NCBI RefSeq assembly: GCF_900116535.1
Contig: NZ_FPAU01000001.1
Coordinates: 1,475,218 to 1,539,217 of the forward strand
Source of the DNA: Kosakonia arachidis
GTDB lineage: Bacteria > Pseudomonadota > Gammaproteobacteria > Enterobacterales > Enterobacteriaceae
Length of the DNA: 64,000 nucleotides
Direction: 5' to 3'
This document shows positions 26,676-34,426 of this stretch, one piece after another. A program made the translations under genes and the position numbers. The notes under the pieces are model-generated. The model did not search any database, was not told the origin of the DNA, and saw nothing but the letters and a program-made list of their open reading frames with translations. The number at the start of each line of letters is the position of its first letter. The first letter of the stretch is position 1.

Positions 26676-27629
26676 ATGGAGCATTATGGACTGACGCAGT
26701 CGATTGAACAGGCCGGGTATTATGAAACTGCCCACCATAAGCAGCTGATGAAAGACATTAAAGGGGCAATACGCGAAGGACGACTGATAGCCGTCTGTGG
26801 CGTGGTGGGAAGCGGTAAAACGGTCACCCTGCGACGCCTGCAGCAGCAACTGATAGATGAAAATAAAATTATTGTCGCCCGTTCACTGTCGGTAGACAAA
26901 CAAAGTGTACGGCTCGCCACGCTGATTAACGCCCTGTTTTATGACCTGGCACAGGATAAGCAGGTGCAGATCCCCAAACAGGGTGAACGCCGCGAGCGCG
27001 AGCTCCAGGAGCTGGTTAAAAAAGGCAAACGCCCGGTGGCGCTGTTTGTTGATGAGGCTCATGACCTGAACGGGAATACACTGACGGGTCTAAAACGGCT
27101 GATGGAAGTGGTTGAAGACGGCGGTGGTCGGCTGTCTGTCGTGCTGGCCGGTCACCCAAAACTACGTAATGACCTGCGTCGTCCGACGATGGAGGAAATT
27201 GGCTATCGTACCGATATTTTTACACTGGACGGGATCACCGGCAGCCAGCGTGAATATATCCAGTGGCTGCTGAAGACCAGCATCGGTAAGGGCAAGCCGG
27301 AAGATATTCTGACGACCGAAGCCGTTGACCTGCTGGCGATGAAACTGCGAACACCGCTGCAGGTCCAGTTGCACCTGACGCTGGCGATGGAAGCTGGATA
27401 CCAGACGGGGGAAAAACCGATTACCGCCACGCTGGTTGAATCCGTGCTGTCACGTCAGCTGGATGACCTGGAGCCGACGCTTACTCGGCATGGTTACCGG
27501 TTGAAGGACATGGTGGAGCAGTTCGATGCAAAACCTGCTGAAATCAGGGCATTATTTAACAATCAGTTAGACCCTGCCCGCACAGCCGAGCTACGCGACA
27601 GAATGCTGGCGGTTGGCCTGCCGATATGA
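26676..27629 (+). CDS. AAA+ ATPase, TniB/ExeA-like transposition regulator
   Basis: 317 residues from ATG 26676 (MEHYGLTQSIEQAGYYETA); the open frame continues upstream inside the transposase gene but without homology. Walker A is CGVVGSGKT, Walker B is VALFVDEAHDL, with sensor regions SVVLAGHPKLRNDL and the C-terminal lid. Proteins of this type choose target DNA and activate the transposase, like TniB, IstB or MuB. There is no tniQ gene, which fits the Tn552 arrangement rather than Tn5053. Confidence 0.9.
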   Translation: MEHYGLTQSIEQAGYYETAHHKQLMKDIKGAIREGRLIAVCGVVGSGKTVTLRRLQQQLIDENKIIVARSLSVDKQSVRLATLINALFYDLAQDKQVQIPKQGERRERELQELVKKGKRPVALFVDEAHDLNGNTLTGLKRLMEVVEDGGGRLSVVLAGHPKLRNDLRRPTMEEIGYRTDIFTLDGITGSQREYIQWLLKTSIGKGKPEDILTTEAVDLLAMKLRTPLQVQLHLTLAMEAGYQTGEKPITATLVESVLSRQLDDLEPTLTRHGYRLKDMVEQFDAKPAEIRALFNNQLDPARTAELRDRMLAVGLPI

Positions 27630-27647
27630 CGAAATCTATTTGCAGTT

Positions 27648-27803
27648 ATTGTGAGCCCGGTTAAATGGATTGCGAGCCGGGCAGGATAAATGCGAGCCCA
27701 TTATCACCTAATGTGAGCCGGTGGCATTTTTCATTTGCAGTTAATGTGAGCCGAAAATGGCGCTGATTGCGAGTCGGAGGGATTTCGATTGCGAGCCGTT
27801 ACA
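27648..27803 (-). repeat. Right transposon end: inverted repeat plus transposase-site array
   Basis: Seven copies of the inverse motif (ATTGYGAGCC or close forms) start at 27648, 27669, 27689, 27710, 27743, 27766 and 27788. The outer ~77 bases match the left end. The array starts 18 bp after the ATPase stop codon, so the end is compact. Confidence 0.85.
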
Positions 27804-27809
27804 GATATG
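27804..27809. repeat. Target site duplication, right copy
   Basis: GATATG, identical to 23094-23099, directly after the ...GCCGTTACA transposon terminus. Confidence 0.85.
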
Positions 27810-27899
27810 CGCCTGCATAACTTCTACAGGGGAAAGATCGCGGTTACGGATCATGTCCGCCAGTTGGGTGGCATCTGAATAAAAAATGTCTTTGCTCAT
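27804..27899 (-). pseudogene. Amidase, 5' part split off by the transposon
   Basis: ATG 27899 with GAGAGG upstream opens 32 codons (MSKDIFYSDATQLADMIRNR, then DLSPVEVMQAHI) that end exactly in the target duplication. Joining them to GACCGTATTGCC (Asp-Arg-Ile-Ala) at 23093 gives one uninterrupted frame of 469 residues, the normal size for this amidase branch. DLSPVEVMQAHIDRIAATNP is a typical family N-terminus. Transcription from the native promoter now runs into the transposon end. Confidence 0.92.
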
Positions 27900-27921
27900 G
27901 ATAAATCCTCTCACTAAAAAA

Positions 27922-27994
27922 CTACCTAACAGTTGGTAGGTTTAGCGTAACCCCCTCACGACAAGGCTGTCAATATCTACCTAACAAATGTTAG
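27922..27994. promoter_or_regulatory. Likely TetR operators between amidase and regulator
   Basis: Two related palindromes lie between the divergent genes: CTACCTAACAGTTGGTAG at 27922-27939 and CTACCTAACAAATGTTAG at 27977-27994 (core CTAACAAATGTTAG). Shared CTACCTAACA half-sites and their place over the promoter region suggest TetR binding and autoregulation. Confidence 0.7.
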
Positions 27995-28025
27995 AATTGC
28001 TGCACCACACTCTGCGAGGAATAAA

Positions 28026-28601
28026 ATGATGAGCAAAACATCCCGGGATGAAATTCTTAATGCTGCCCGTCTGGCGGCCCAGGCTCATGGTTATACCGGT
28101 CTGAACATCCGTGGACTGGCGGATGAGGTGGGAATCAAAGCAGCCAGCATCTACTATCACTTTCCCAGCAAGGCCGAGCTCGGTGCGGCAGTGGCACAAC
28201 GCTACTGGGAAGACACTGCGCGTGACCTTGAAATGCTCAGGGAATCAGCAGGCGACGCGTTAAGCAGCCTGAACCGCTACCCGCACATATTCCGCCGATC
28301 GCTGGAGAGCGAAAACCGGCTCTGCATGGGCAGTTTTATGTCTGCTGAATATGATGACCTGCCTGAGGCGGTGAAGGTGGAAGTTCAGAAGTTTGCCGAC
28401 GTCAACATCGACTGGCTTTCAGAGCAACTGCTGGAGGCGGGTATCACAGAGTCAGAAAGCAGCAAAATCCGGGCAGGTGCGATTTTTTCCGCTATCGCTG
28501 GCGCTCAGCTGATGGCCAGAAGCCGGAACGATATTAAGCTTTTTGATGAACTCATTGAGGGATACAGGCTTGCAGGTCTGCTTCCGTCCGTCCGGGCCTG
28601 A
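28026..28601 (+). CDS. TetR-family regulator of the split amidase
   Basis: 191 residues, starting at ATG 28026 or 28029 (MSKTSRDEILNAARLAAQ) after GCGAGGA. The N-terminal helix-turn-helix reads LNIRGLADEVGIKAASIYYHFPSKAEL. The ligand domain has the LCMGSFMSAEYDDLP segment of the AcrR/NemR-like group; the Cys there could sense electrophiles, as an inference. It is divergent from the amidase 5' end and flanked by the paired operators, so it probably represses the amidase gene and itself. Confidence 0.85.
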   Translation: MMSKTSRDEILNAARLAAQAHGYTGLNIRGLADEVGIKAASIYYHFPSKAELGAAVAQRYWEDTARDLEMLRESAGDALSSLNRYPHIFRRSLESENRLCMGSFMSAEYDDLPEAVKVEVQKFADVNIDWLSEQLLEAGITESESSKIRAGAIFSAIAGAQLMARSRNDIKLFDELIEGYRLAGLLPSVRA

Positions 28602-28637
28602 GTGTTTGCATAATTTATATAAACCAGCGCATTAACT

Positions 28638-28790
28638 TATGTCCGCTGCTGGCACAAAGCGTACTGACACGCTGGCCGATATCCGCAAAGAGCGTCTCAA
28701 GTGGCACGGCGCAGTCCCTTCCGCCCCTGCGGCTTTGTATCTGCAGGCAGTCATTGTCAGGACATAGCGCTCAGCCAGGGCATTGCTTTT
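28638..28790. repeat. Dispersed repeat copy E and non-coding gap
   Basis: TGTCCGCTGCTGGCACAAAG at 28638 matches the left half of the unit at 9886 and 20361. Nothing else is recognised between the TetR stop and the LysR gene at 28806. Confidence 0.4.
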
Positions 28791-28805
28791 TAAGGGCAAA
28801 AATAG

Positions 28806-29747
28806 TCAATTTTTAATGTTACTCAGGAAGGTTTTAAGACCATCAATGAAAGCCCGCACGCGAAGAGAGAGATGTCTACGGCTGGGATAAATAGCATGGA
28901 TAGCAATTTCTTCACCTTGTGTTGCAGGCAGCAGTTGTACTAATCGACCTTCCACTCTATCTCTGTCAATCATAAAGGAAGGCAAATAACCGATACCCAA
29001 TCCTGCTATGGCTGCTAGTCGTATTGCATCTCCGCTGTCAAACCTGACATGGTTACTGCCGTTCAGTGTTATTCGCCCATGCTCCTTATCAACTAAGTTC
29101 CATCCGCTAGAAGCTGTTCCCAAACCATAGACAAGACGGCGATGATCTTTAAGATCAGCAAGTGATTCCGGCTTACCCCATTGTTTGAGATAGTCCGGTG
29201 ATACAAATAATTGCGGCCGCGTTCTGTCGATAACCTGCGTTATATATTGATGACTCGTAGCGCCATTGCCTACCCGAATAGCAAGATCAAAGCCTTCCTC
29301 TATAAGATCAACAACCCGATCGCTGAAGCTGACTTCAATGCCAATACCCGGTGAGTTCTCTAAAAATGCCTGAATAAAAGGCAGTATCACCATTTTCCCA
29401 TATCCTTCTGACACGGTGAGTCTGAGGATGCCTTTTGGCAAGGGTGAATTCTGGCGGATACTGGCTTCGGCTTCTTCCAGGTCTTCCAGTAGCCTGCAGC
29501 AACGGTTAAAGAATTCATGCCCCTCGGTGGTGAGAGATAAGCGACGCGTCGTGCGCTGAAAAAGCCTTGTCTCAAGATAGGTTTCTAACCGCGCTAATGC
29601 TTTACCTGCAGCAGAACGCGTTAACCCCATGGCCTTACCTCCGGCGACAAAACTTCCCGTCTCAGCAACAGCGACAAAGACCCGCAGTGCACCAATATCC
29701 AGAGCAGAACCAGCAATCTTTGTCGACGCGATTTTTTTACCCGTCAT
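28806..29747 (-). CDS. LysR-type regulator
   Basis: 313 residues. The DNA-binding helix-turn-helix lies at residues ~17-76 (LRVFVAVAETGSFVAGGKAM, LTRSAAGKALARLETYLETR), after a 16-residue basic leader. The effector domain has LRLTVSEGYGKMVILPFIQA and the AIRLAAIAGLGIGYLP ridge typical of the CrgA/DmlR group. It is divergent from an HSL-type esterase gene 71 bp away, its likely target. Confidence 0.85.
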   Translation of the reverse strand: MTGKKIASTKIAGSALDIGALRVFVAVAETGSFVAGGKAMGLTRSAAGKALARLETYLETRLFQRTTRRLSLTTEGHEFFNRCCRLLEDLEEAEASIRQNSPLPKGILRLTVSEGYGKMVILPFIQAFLENSPGIGIEVSFSDRVVDLIEEGFDLAIRVGNGATSHQYITQVIDRTRPQLFVSPDYLKQWGKPESLADLKDHRRLVYGLGTASSGWNLVDKEHGRITLNGSNHVRFDSGDAIRLAAIAGLGIGYLPSFMIDRDRVEGRLVQLLPATQGEEIAIHAIYPSRRHLSLRVRAFIDGLKTFLSNIKN

Positions 29748-29818
29748 TGGGGAACCTTTTTCGTCAATAGATTAGTTAAAGTTTCATTGTAGAATTTCCA
29801 TTAAATAAGGGCACAACA

Positions 29819-30772
29819 ATGTTGTCGAAAAATGCGCAAAATGTTCTGGATGGATGGATTGCGGCTGCCGGACCGGTAGTTCAGAAGCTGTATGGTCAGT
29901 CTGAAGAGTGCTGGCCTGATGTGCGTAAACAATATATGCAGGGTCTGGAAAGCCTCTTTCCTGCTGTCAGTGGCGTCTCTTATAAAACGCTCACGCTAGG
30001 CAATATGCCGACAATGGTCAGTGAGAGGCATGAACATGCTGGGAGCAGTGTGGTGCTTTACATTCATGGCGGCGGCTATGTGCATGGTGGTGTGGAGGCG
30101 TACAGGGGATTAACAGGCCGCATTGCCACAGCGTTAAACGCCACAGTCTATGTCCCGGACTATCGGCAGGCTCCTGATTTTCCTTTCCCGACGCCGATAG
30201 AGGATGTCTTTTCAGCGTATCGCGCGCTACTCGACAGGGGTATTAACCCCAAAAATCTGGTTCTCGTTGGTGATTCAGCCGGTGGTGCAATGGTTATTAC
30301 AATGATGCGTAAGGCCCGTGATGCAGGTATTCCGCTCCCGGCTGCGGGAGTGGCTTTTTCACCCTGGGCAGATCTGACCCATAGCGGTCTGGCTGCTACC
30401 GCCCGTGATGGCATCGATCCTCTTTGTAGCATCGATTTTCTCACCCAATTAGCGCGGGAATTTCTTGCCGGTGAGCTACCAACACATCCTGATGCTTCTC
30501 CCGTTTATGCAGATGTGCAGGGGCTTTCCCCGACGCTTATACAGATCGGCGAGAATGAGGTCATGCTGAGTGGCGCGATGAAACTCGCTTCAAACTTAGG
30601 AGAAGCGCGTGTACGCACGACACTCGAAGTCTGGCCGGGCATGTTCCATGTATGGCACTTGTTTGCTGGCACACTGCCCGAAGCCGACCAGGCTTTACGT
30701 AACGCGATGCGTTTCCTGAAGGATGTTTTATCTGAGAGCAGTGAATCCGACGACGCTACGTCCATGCCATAA
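29819..30772 (+). CDS. Alpha/beta hydrolase, hormone-sensitive-lipase type
   Basis: 317 residues with the HSL oxyanion motif YIHGGGYVHGG and the nucleophile elbow VLVGDSAGGAM; the acid and His of the triad are likely in IGENEVMLSGA and WPGMFHVWHLF. The family hydrolyses short-chain esters or lactones in the cytoplasm. It is divergently paired with a LysR regulator and ends at a strong terminator. The natural substrate is unknown. Confidence 0.86.
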   Translation: MLSKNAQNVLDGWIAAAGPVVQKLYGQSEECWPDVRKQYMQGLESLFPAVSGVSYKTLTLGNMPTMVSERHEHAGSSVVLYIHGGGYVHGGVEAYRGLTGRIATALNATVYVPDYRQAPDFPFPTPIEDVFSAYRALLDRGINPKNLVLVGDSAGGAMVITMMRKARDAGIPLPAAGVAFSPWADLTHSGLAATARDGIDPLCSIDFLTQLAREFLAGELPTHPDASPVYADVQGLSPTLIQIGENEVMLSGAMKLASNLGEARVRTTLEVWPGMFHVWHLFAGTLPEADQALRNAMRFLKDVLSESSESDDATSMP

Positions 30773-30800
30773 ATTTGACGCGATCAAACATAATTAATGA

Positions 30801-30832
30801 AAAGCGCCCCAATAAAATTAAGGGGCGCTTTG
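30801..30832 (+). terminator. Rho-independent terminator after esterase
   Basis: AAAGCGCCCC (30801) pairs with GGGGCGCTTT (30822) around an 11-base AT loop. The A and T tails make it usable from both strands. The gap 30833-31029 shows no gene. Confidence 0.8.
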
Positions 30833-31029
30833 TTGCTGGATAAGCTCCCTGTTTTTTTCGCTCTACCCCTCGGAATGATTGAAAGTGCCAATGTCCCTGA
30901 TGGCGCGAAATGACCAGACCCCAATTGATGCTTCCGGGGCTGAGCCTGTTTCTTATACGAAGGCGAGTTGTTCAGGGCCTGAGAATGCACATATCTGCAC
31001 GCCGGCCCTGTCCGGGAAATGCCCGTGCG

Positions 31030-32076
31030 TTAAGGGATAATGCGCGCGGCTCTGAATTGTTTGAACAGAGTAAAGAACATGTCATCCGTAGCCTGCATGC
31101 GCCAGAACCCTGCCCGACGCAGCTTGCTGCCATCGCCAAACATGTCGTAATCCCAACTGAAAACAAAGTCGGCGAACTGCCCGTCGTTCACCTGCAAAAT
31201 GTCCGTCTCTACCAGACGGTGGCGTCGGGCCAGTTCGCGCCAGGCTGGCTGATAATCTTTGAACATCTGCTGAAATGAAAGTCTGACGGGCGGCGCGCAT
31301 TCAAGCCCGAACCATCGAGCAATGAGAGGCCAGAGTTCGCTCCACCTCCAGACATCGCCATTATTCACATTAAAAGCCTGGTTTTCTGCTGCTGATGAGG
31401 TGGCGGCCCACACAGTTGCTTCGGCGAGCAGCCCCGCCTCCGTATAGTCAACAATACTGCGCCAGGTTTGTTCCGAACCTGGAAAACGGAGCGGCAGATT
31501 GAGTGACTTACAAAGCGAAGCGTACAGTGCAATGCTCAACGCAAGATTCATGGTATTGCCTGACAGGGCGCTACCCACCACGCCCGGTCTGATAGCATTC
31601 CAGTGCCATGCTCGTCCTCGCTGATAATCACTGAGCCAGGCGAGTTGTGCAGCGTTAAATTCCGCTCCCGCGACGCCGGGATCGCTTTCACGCGCAGGCG
31701 TTTTAAAAGGCCCAAGATGTGCGCCATAGACTTTATACCCTTGTATCAGGCTCACTGTTTTTAACGATGAAATCATCGCCGTGTGGCAGACCAGGTTACG
31801 CAGCATAGTGACGTTGGGCTCCACCATTTCCGTCCAGTTTTCCGCATTTATCCAGGCACTGTAAAAGATATGAGTGACTTTGCTTAAGGGCTGCAGTGCC
31901 CGCGCAGTATGCTTTGCATCCAGCAAATCAACGGTAACGAGCGGGATGTTCTGCGGATGCGATGATGCGTTACGGCTCAAGCCAATCACTTCCCAGCCAC
32001 GGTGCAGCAGGGTTTTAACGAGCTGGCTACCGACAATTCCTCTGGCTCCAGCGACCAGCGCGACGTTATTAGTCAT
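31030..32076 (-). CDS. PRISE-like NAD(P)-dependent reductase (extended SDR)
   Basis: 348 residues. The Rossmann motif is VALVAGARGIVGSQL (GxxGxxG). The active-site region reads IQGYKVYGAHLGPFKTPARE, matching the PRISE/VEP1 group (progesterone 5-beta-reductase, iridoid synthase) with its Lys and Tyr in the KxYG motif rather than the common YxxxK. These enzymes reduce C=C bonds of enones. Bacterial members are mostly uncharacterised. It is divergent from a LysR gene (97 bp) which probably responds to the substrate. Confidence 0.82.
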   Translation of the reverse strand: MTNNVALVAGARGIVGSQLVKTLLHRGWEVIGLSRNASSHPQNIPLVTVDLLDAKHTARALQPLSKVTHIFYSAWINAENWTEMVEPNVTMLRNLVCHTAMISSLKTVSLIQGYKVYGAHLGPFKTPARESDPGVAGAEFNAAQLAWLSDYQRGRAWHWNAIRPGVVGSALSGNTMNLALSIALYASLCKSLNLPLRFPGSEQTWRSIVDYTEAGLLAEATVWAATSSAAENQAFNVNNGDVWRWSELWPLIARWFGLECAPPVRLSFQQMFKDYQPAWRELARRHRLVETDILQVNDGQFADFVFSWDYDMFGDGSKLRRAGFWRMQATDDMFFTLFKQFRAARIIP

Positions 32077-32172
32077 AGGTTTCTCCAGATAAGGTGACGG
32101 AGAGAGTGTGATATATTAATTTTTCCACTCATATCCCCTGTAACTGATGGCACTTATAAGTGAAATCATTAA

Positions 32173-33060
32173 ATGAATAACAAGCTCAATGCGATCGCCA
32201 CCTTTTTGCGGGTGGCAGAGGCCGGCTCATTTTCGGCAGCCGCGCGCCAGACTGGTGTGAAGCAATCTGCCGTAAGCCAGCAAATTGCCGCACTGGAGGC
32301 AGAGCTTGGTGTGGTATTGCTGCACCGTACGACGCGTGCAATGGCGCTTACTGAGCAGGGAGAGCGGTACCGGCGTGATATGACGCCTTTGCTGGACGCG
32401 ATGCGGGAAGCAGAAATCAACCTTAATCCTGCGGGCCAGCACTGGCAGGGCCGCGTCCACGTGCAGTTGCCGAGCGGTTTAGGTCGGCTTTTTCTTCCCC
32501 ATCTTCTGGCCCTGCAAAAAGCGCACCCTGAGTTACATCTGGAGCTTTCATTTGATGATCGCATTGCCGATCTGGTCAGCGAAGGGGTTGATGTCGCGCT
32601 GCGGCTGGCGAGCGAACCACCAGAGTCACATGCTGTGCGCGTACTGGGCCGCATTGCGGCAGCGCTTTACGCGGCACCGGAATTTGACCACATTCATTCC
32701 GTTGACGAGCTGATTCTGAAGCCACATGTTCGGTTTAGTGGCATCGCACTTGATGCGCCGCTACGGTTAGTTTCAGGTGATGAAACAATAAAGCTGATGG
32801 TGAATACCGTGTTTCGGGCCAATACCAGCGAAGGGCTGCTGCAGGCGATCCTGGCAGGCATCGGTGTCGGTGGTATGCAGCTCCCACTTGCTGCTGAAGC
32901 GGTGCAGTCAGGCTTGCTGGTTCCCGTTCTGCCTGCATGGCGACTGCCAGACCGATTTCTCTATGCGGTTTTCCCGGATGCCCGTTTTATACCTCAAAGG
33001 GTAAGAAGCGTTGTGGAAGTGATAAAACAGTTACTTTCGCAGATGGCAGAAATTTGCTGA
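32173..33060 (+). CDS. LysR-type regulator of the PRISE-like gene
   Basis: 295 residues, ATG 32173 (MNNKLNAIATFLRVAEAG). Helix-turn-helix: SFSAAARQTGVKQSAVSQQI. The effector domain contains LRLASEPPESHAVRVLGRIA and ILAGIGVGGMQLPLA, of the DmlR/CrgA type. It is divergent from the reductase and likely its regulator. Confidence 0.85.
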   Translation: MNNKLNAIATFLRVAEAGSFSAAARQTGVKQSAVSQQIAALEAELGVVLLHRTTRAMALTEQGERYRRDMTPLLDAMREAEINLNPAGQHWQGRVHVQLPSGLGRLFLPHLLALQKAHPELHLELSFDDRIADLVSEGVDVALRLASEPPESHAVRVLGRIAAALYAAPEFDHIHSVDELILKPHVRFSGIALDAPLRLVSGDETIKLMVNTVFRANTSEGLLQAILAGIGVGGMQLPLAAEAVQSGLLVPVLPAWRLPDRFLYAVFPDARFIPQRVRSVVEVIKQLLSQMAEIC

Positions 33061-33193
33061 TGGCCGATAAGCAGGCTCTTGTTTCGTTCTGTACTGCATA
33101 AATTTCTCCATCCACTTCGATACAAAGCGGTCAGCATAAAGGACTGTAAGGGCAGGTATGAGCAAGGAGCGAAAGATGGCACTTTTGCCTAAA

Positions 33194-33330
33194 CTGCCCC
33201 GACGACAGTAGACAAATTCTGTCCTCACGACGTGGCCTGTTCGAAGGCCTCCGGACTGACACCCCCGAGATGACTGTGGCGCCGGGCCCGGTTGTACAAC
33301 ACTTCAATGTAATCGAAGATATCGGGTTTT
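33194..33330 (-). mobile_element. IS3-family transposase tail fragment
   Basis: On the minus strand, codons before the TGA at 33225-33227 read DIFDYIEVLYNRARRHSHLG and then GVSPEAFEQATS, the standard C-terminus of IS3-family OrfB. The following bases (TGTCTACTGTCGTCGGGGCA, reading inward) look like an IS end. The rest of the element is missing, so it is inactive. Confidence 0.8.
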
Positions 33331-33365
33331 GTTGATCCGTTTTCCGATGAGCTCCTTTTTCAGTG

Positions 33366-33430
33366 AGCTAAAGCAAGGTCGTAGAAGTAAAACAGTACCG
33401 CTGGTAGCAGAGCGGTACTATAGCTTTAGC
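33366..33430. repeat. Nested inverted repeat next to the IS3 scrap
   Basis: GAGCTAAAGC (33365) is mirrored by GCTTTAGC (33423), and inside them AGTACCGCT (33394) by AGCGGTACT (33411). No T-run follows. Its role is unknown; it could fold in RNA or DNA from either strand. Confidence 0.5.
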
Positions 33431-33458
33431 GGAGGTCGCCGCTAAGTTTATATGCGGT

Positions 33459-33995
33459 TTATGACGTCAGCCGATAGTGCGACTGCACCAGACCCGAAGG
33501 GAAGCTGCGGCTTGATAACAGAGTCAAATCTATATCTCCATTCAGGGCTCCGAACAACGGTTTTCCCGAGCCGAGCAGGACAGGAATGGTAGTGATGACG
33601 ATATCGGCGACCAGTCCTTCGCGCAGGAACGACTGTATTACCTGCCCGCCATCGATGTAGACGCGATGCGCGTTCTGCACCGCCAGGTCAGCAAGCACCT
33701 CCCCTGGCGTGCGGCATGAGAACTGGACTTTGCCTTTCAGCTCCTCGGGCACGGGAGTATCGGTTAGCTGTCGGGAGAGCACCAGCACGGGTCGATCATA
33801 AGGCCATTCGTCAAAGGTCAGCACCTTCTCATAGCTGCCTCGCCCCATAACGATCCAATCTTTGTCCGCGATGAATGCTGCATAGCCATGATCTTCTGTC
33901 GGGTCATCGCGCTGCAATAACCAGTCGATGTCGCCATCCTGTCGGGCGATATAGCCATCAAGACTGACCGCGATAAAAACATGTGTGGTGACCAT
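33459..33995 (-). CDS. Dihydrofolate reductase-like (RibD C-domain) protein
   Basis: 178 residues from ATG 33995 (MVTTHVFIAVSLDGYIARQDG); the TTG one codon earlier is less likely. Landmarks of the YyaP/YwjB group: SLDGYIA, DKDWIVMGRGSYEKVL, RPVLVLSRQ, VYIDGGQVIQSFLREGLVAD, IPVLLGSGKPLFG. The fold binds NADPH, and members may reduce pterin-like or other small molecules; true DHFR activity is not established. It stands alone. Confidence 0.85.
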   Translation of the reverse strand: MVTTHVFIAVSLDGYIARQDGDIDWLLQRDDPTEDHGYAAFIADKDWIVMGRGSYEKVLTFDEWPYDRPVLVLSRQLTDTPVPEELKGKVQFSCRTPGEVLADLAVQNAHRVYIDGGQVIQSFLREGLVADIVITTIPVLLGSGKPLFGALNGDIDLTLLSSRSFPSGLVQSHYRLTS

Positions 33996-33998
33996 CAA

Positions 33999-34426
33999 GT
34001 GCTCCGTAATCAGGTTGCATATATCCCGTTGAGTTTAGGGATGTTAACGATATTGACATGCTCCCTGTGGAAAAACGTAGCATGAGAGCAGCAACGTTCC
34101 CATTATGGATTAAGGTAAAAAATCGTGTGGTGTTGAATCCATGATGGAGCGAAAAGCCGTGATCTGCTCCCCATAAAGTAACATATCGCAATGTTATCAA
34201 CTTCCGCTATCTGGCATAGAGCCGCACTCTGAGTGCGAAATTGTTCCTGCGCTTTACGGTGGTGACGGATACGTTAGGTTCACGTTTGTGCACGGAAACG
34301 TTTATTCACTCTCTGGCCACAGGGGTGAAGCGGCAACAGTCTCGTTGATTTCCGGGTGGCGGCGTTGCCTTATCCGGCCTGGGACGTGAGCCGCGCCAGT
34401 GTTCTGTCTGCCCCGGCCAGCATTTC
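33999..34426. other. Non-coding gap with repeat and REP remnants
   Basis: No gene is supported here. A partial copy of the dispersed unit (AACTTCCGCTATCTGGCATA) starts at 34200, and a REP-like palindrome sits at 34352-34381. The region should also contain the promoter of the minus-strand DHFR-like gene. Confidence 0.5.
34352..34381. repeat. REP-type palindrome
   Basis: CCGGGTGGCGGCGTTGCCTT is followed by ATCCGGCCTG, the form common in Enterobacter/Klebsiella/Salmonella REP elements, placed just after the nitroreductase 3' end. Confidence 0.65.

Larger units (their letters stand above)
23100..27803 (+). mobile_element. Tn552/Tn5053-like transposon carrying an aerolysin-like gene
   Basis: 4704 bp, bounded by TGTAAGGGCTCGCAATC on the left and its inverse (TGTAACGGCTCGCAATC read inward) on the right. 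It encodes, left to right, a pore-forming-toxin-like cargo, a serine resolvase, a D,D,E transposase and an AAA+ ATPase, all on the plus strand. The transposase plus ATPase plus resolvase set without a TniQ is the Tn552-type arrangement. It lies in an amidase gene with a 6-bp duplication. All its genes look intact, so the insertion appears recent and the element may still be able to move. Confidence 0.9.
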
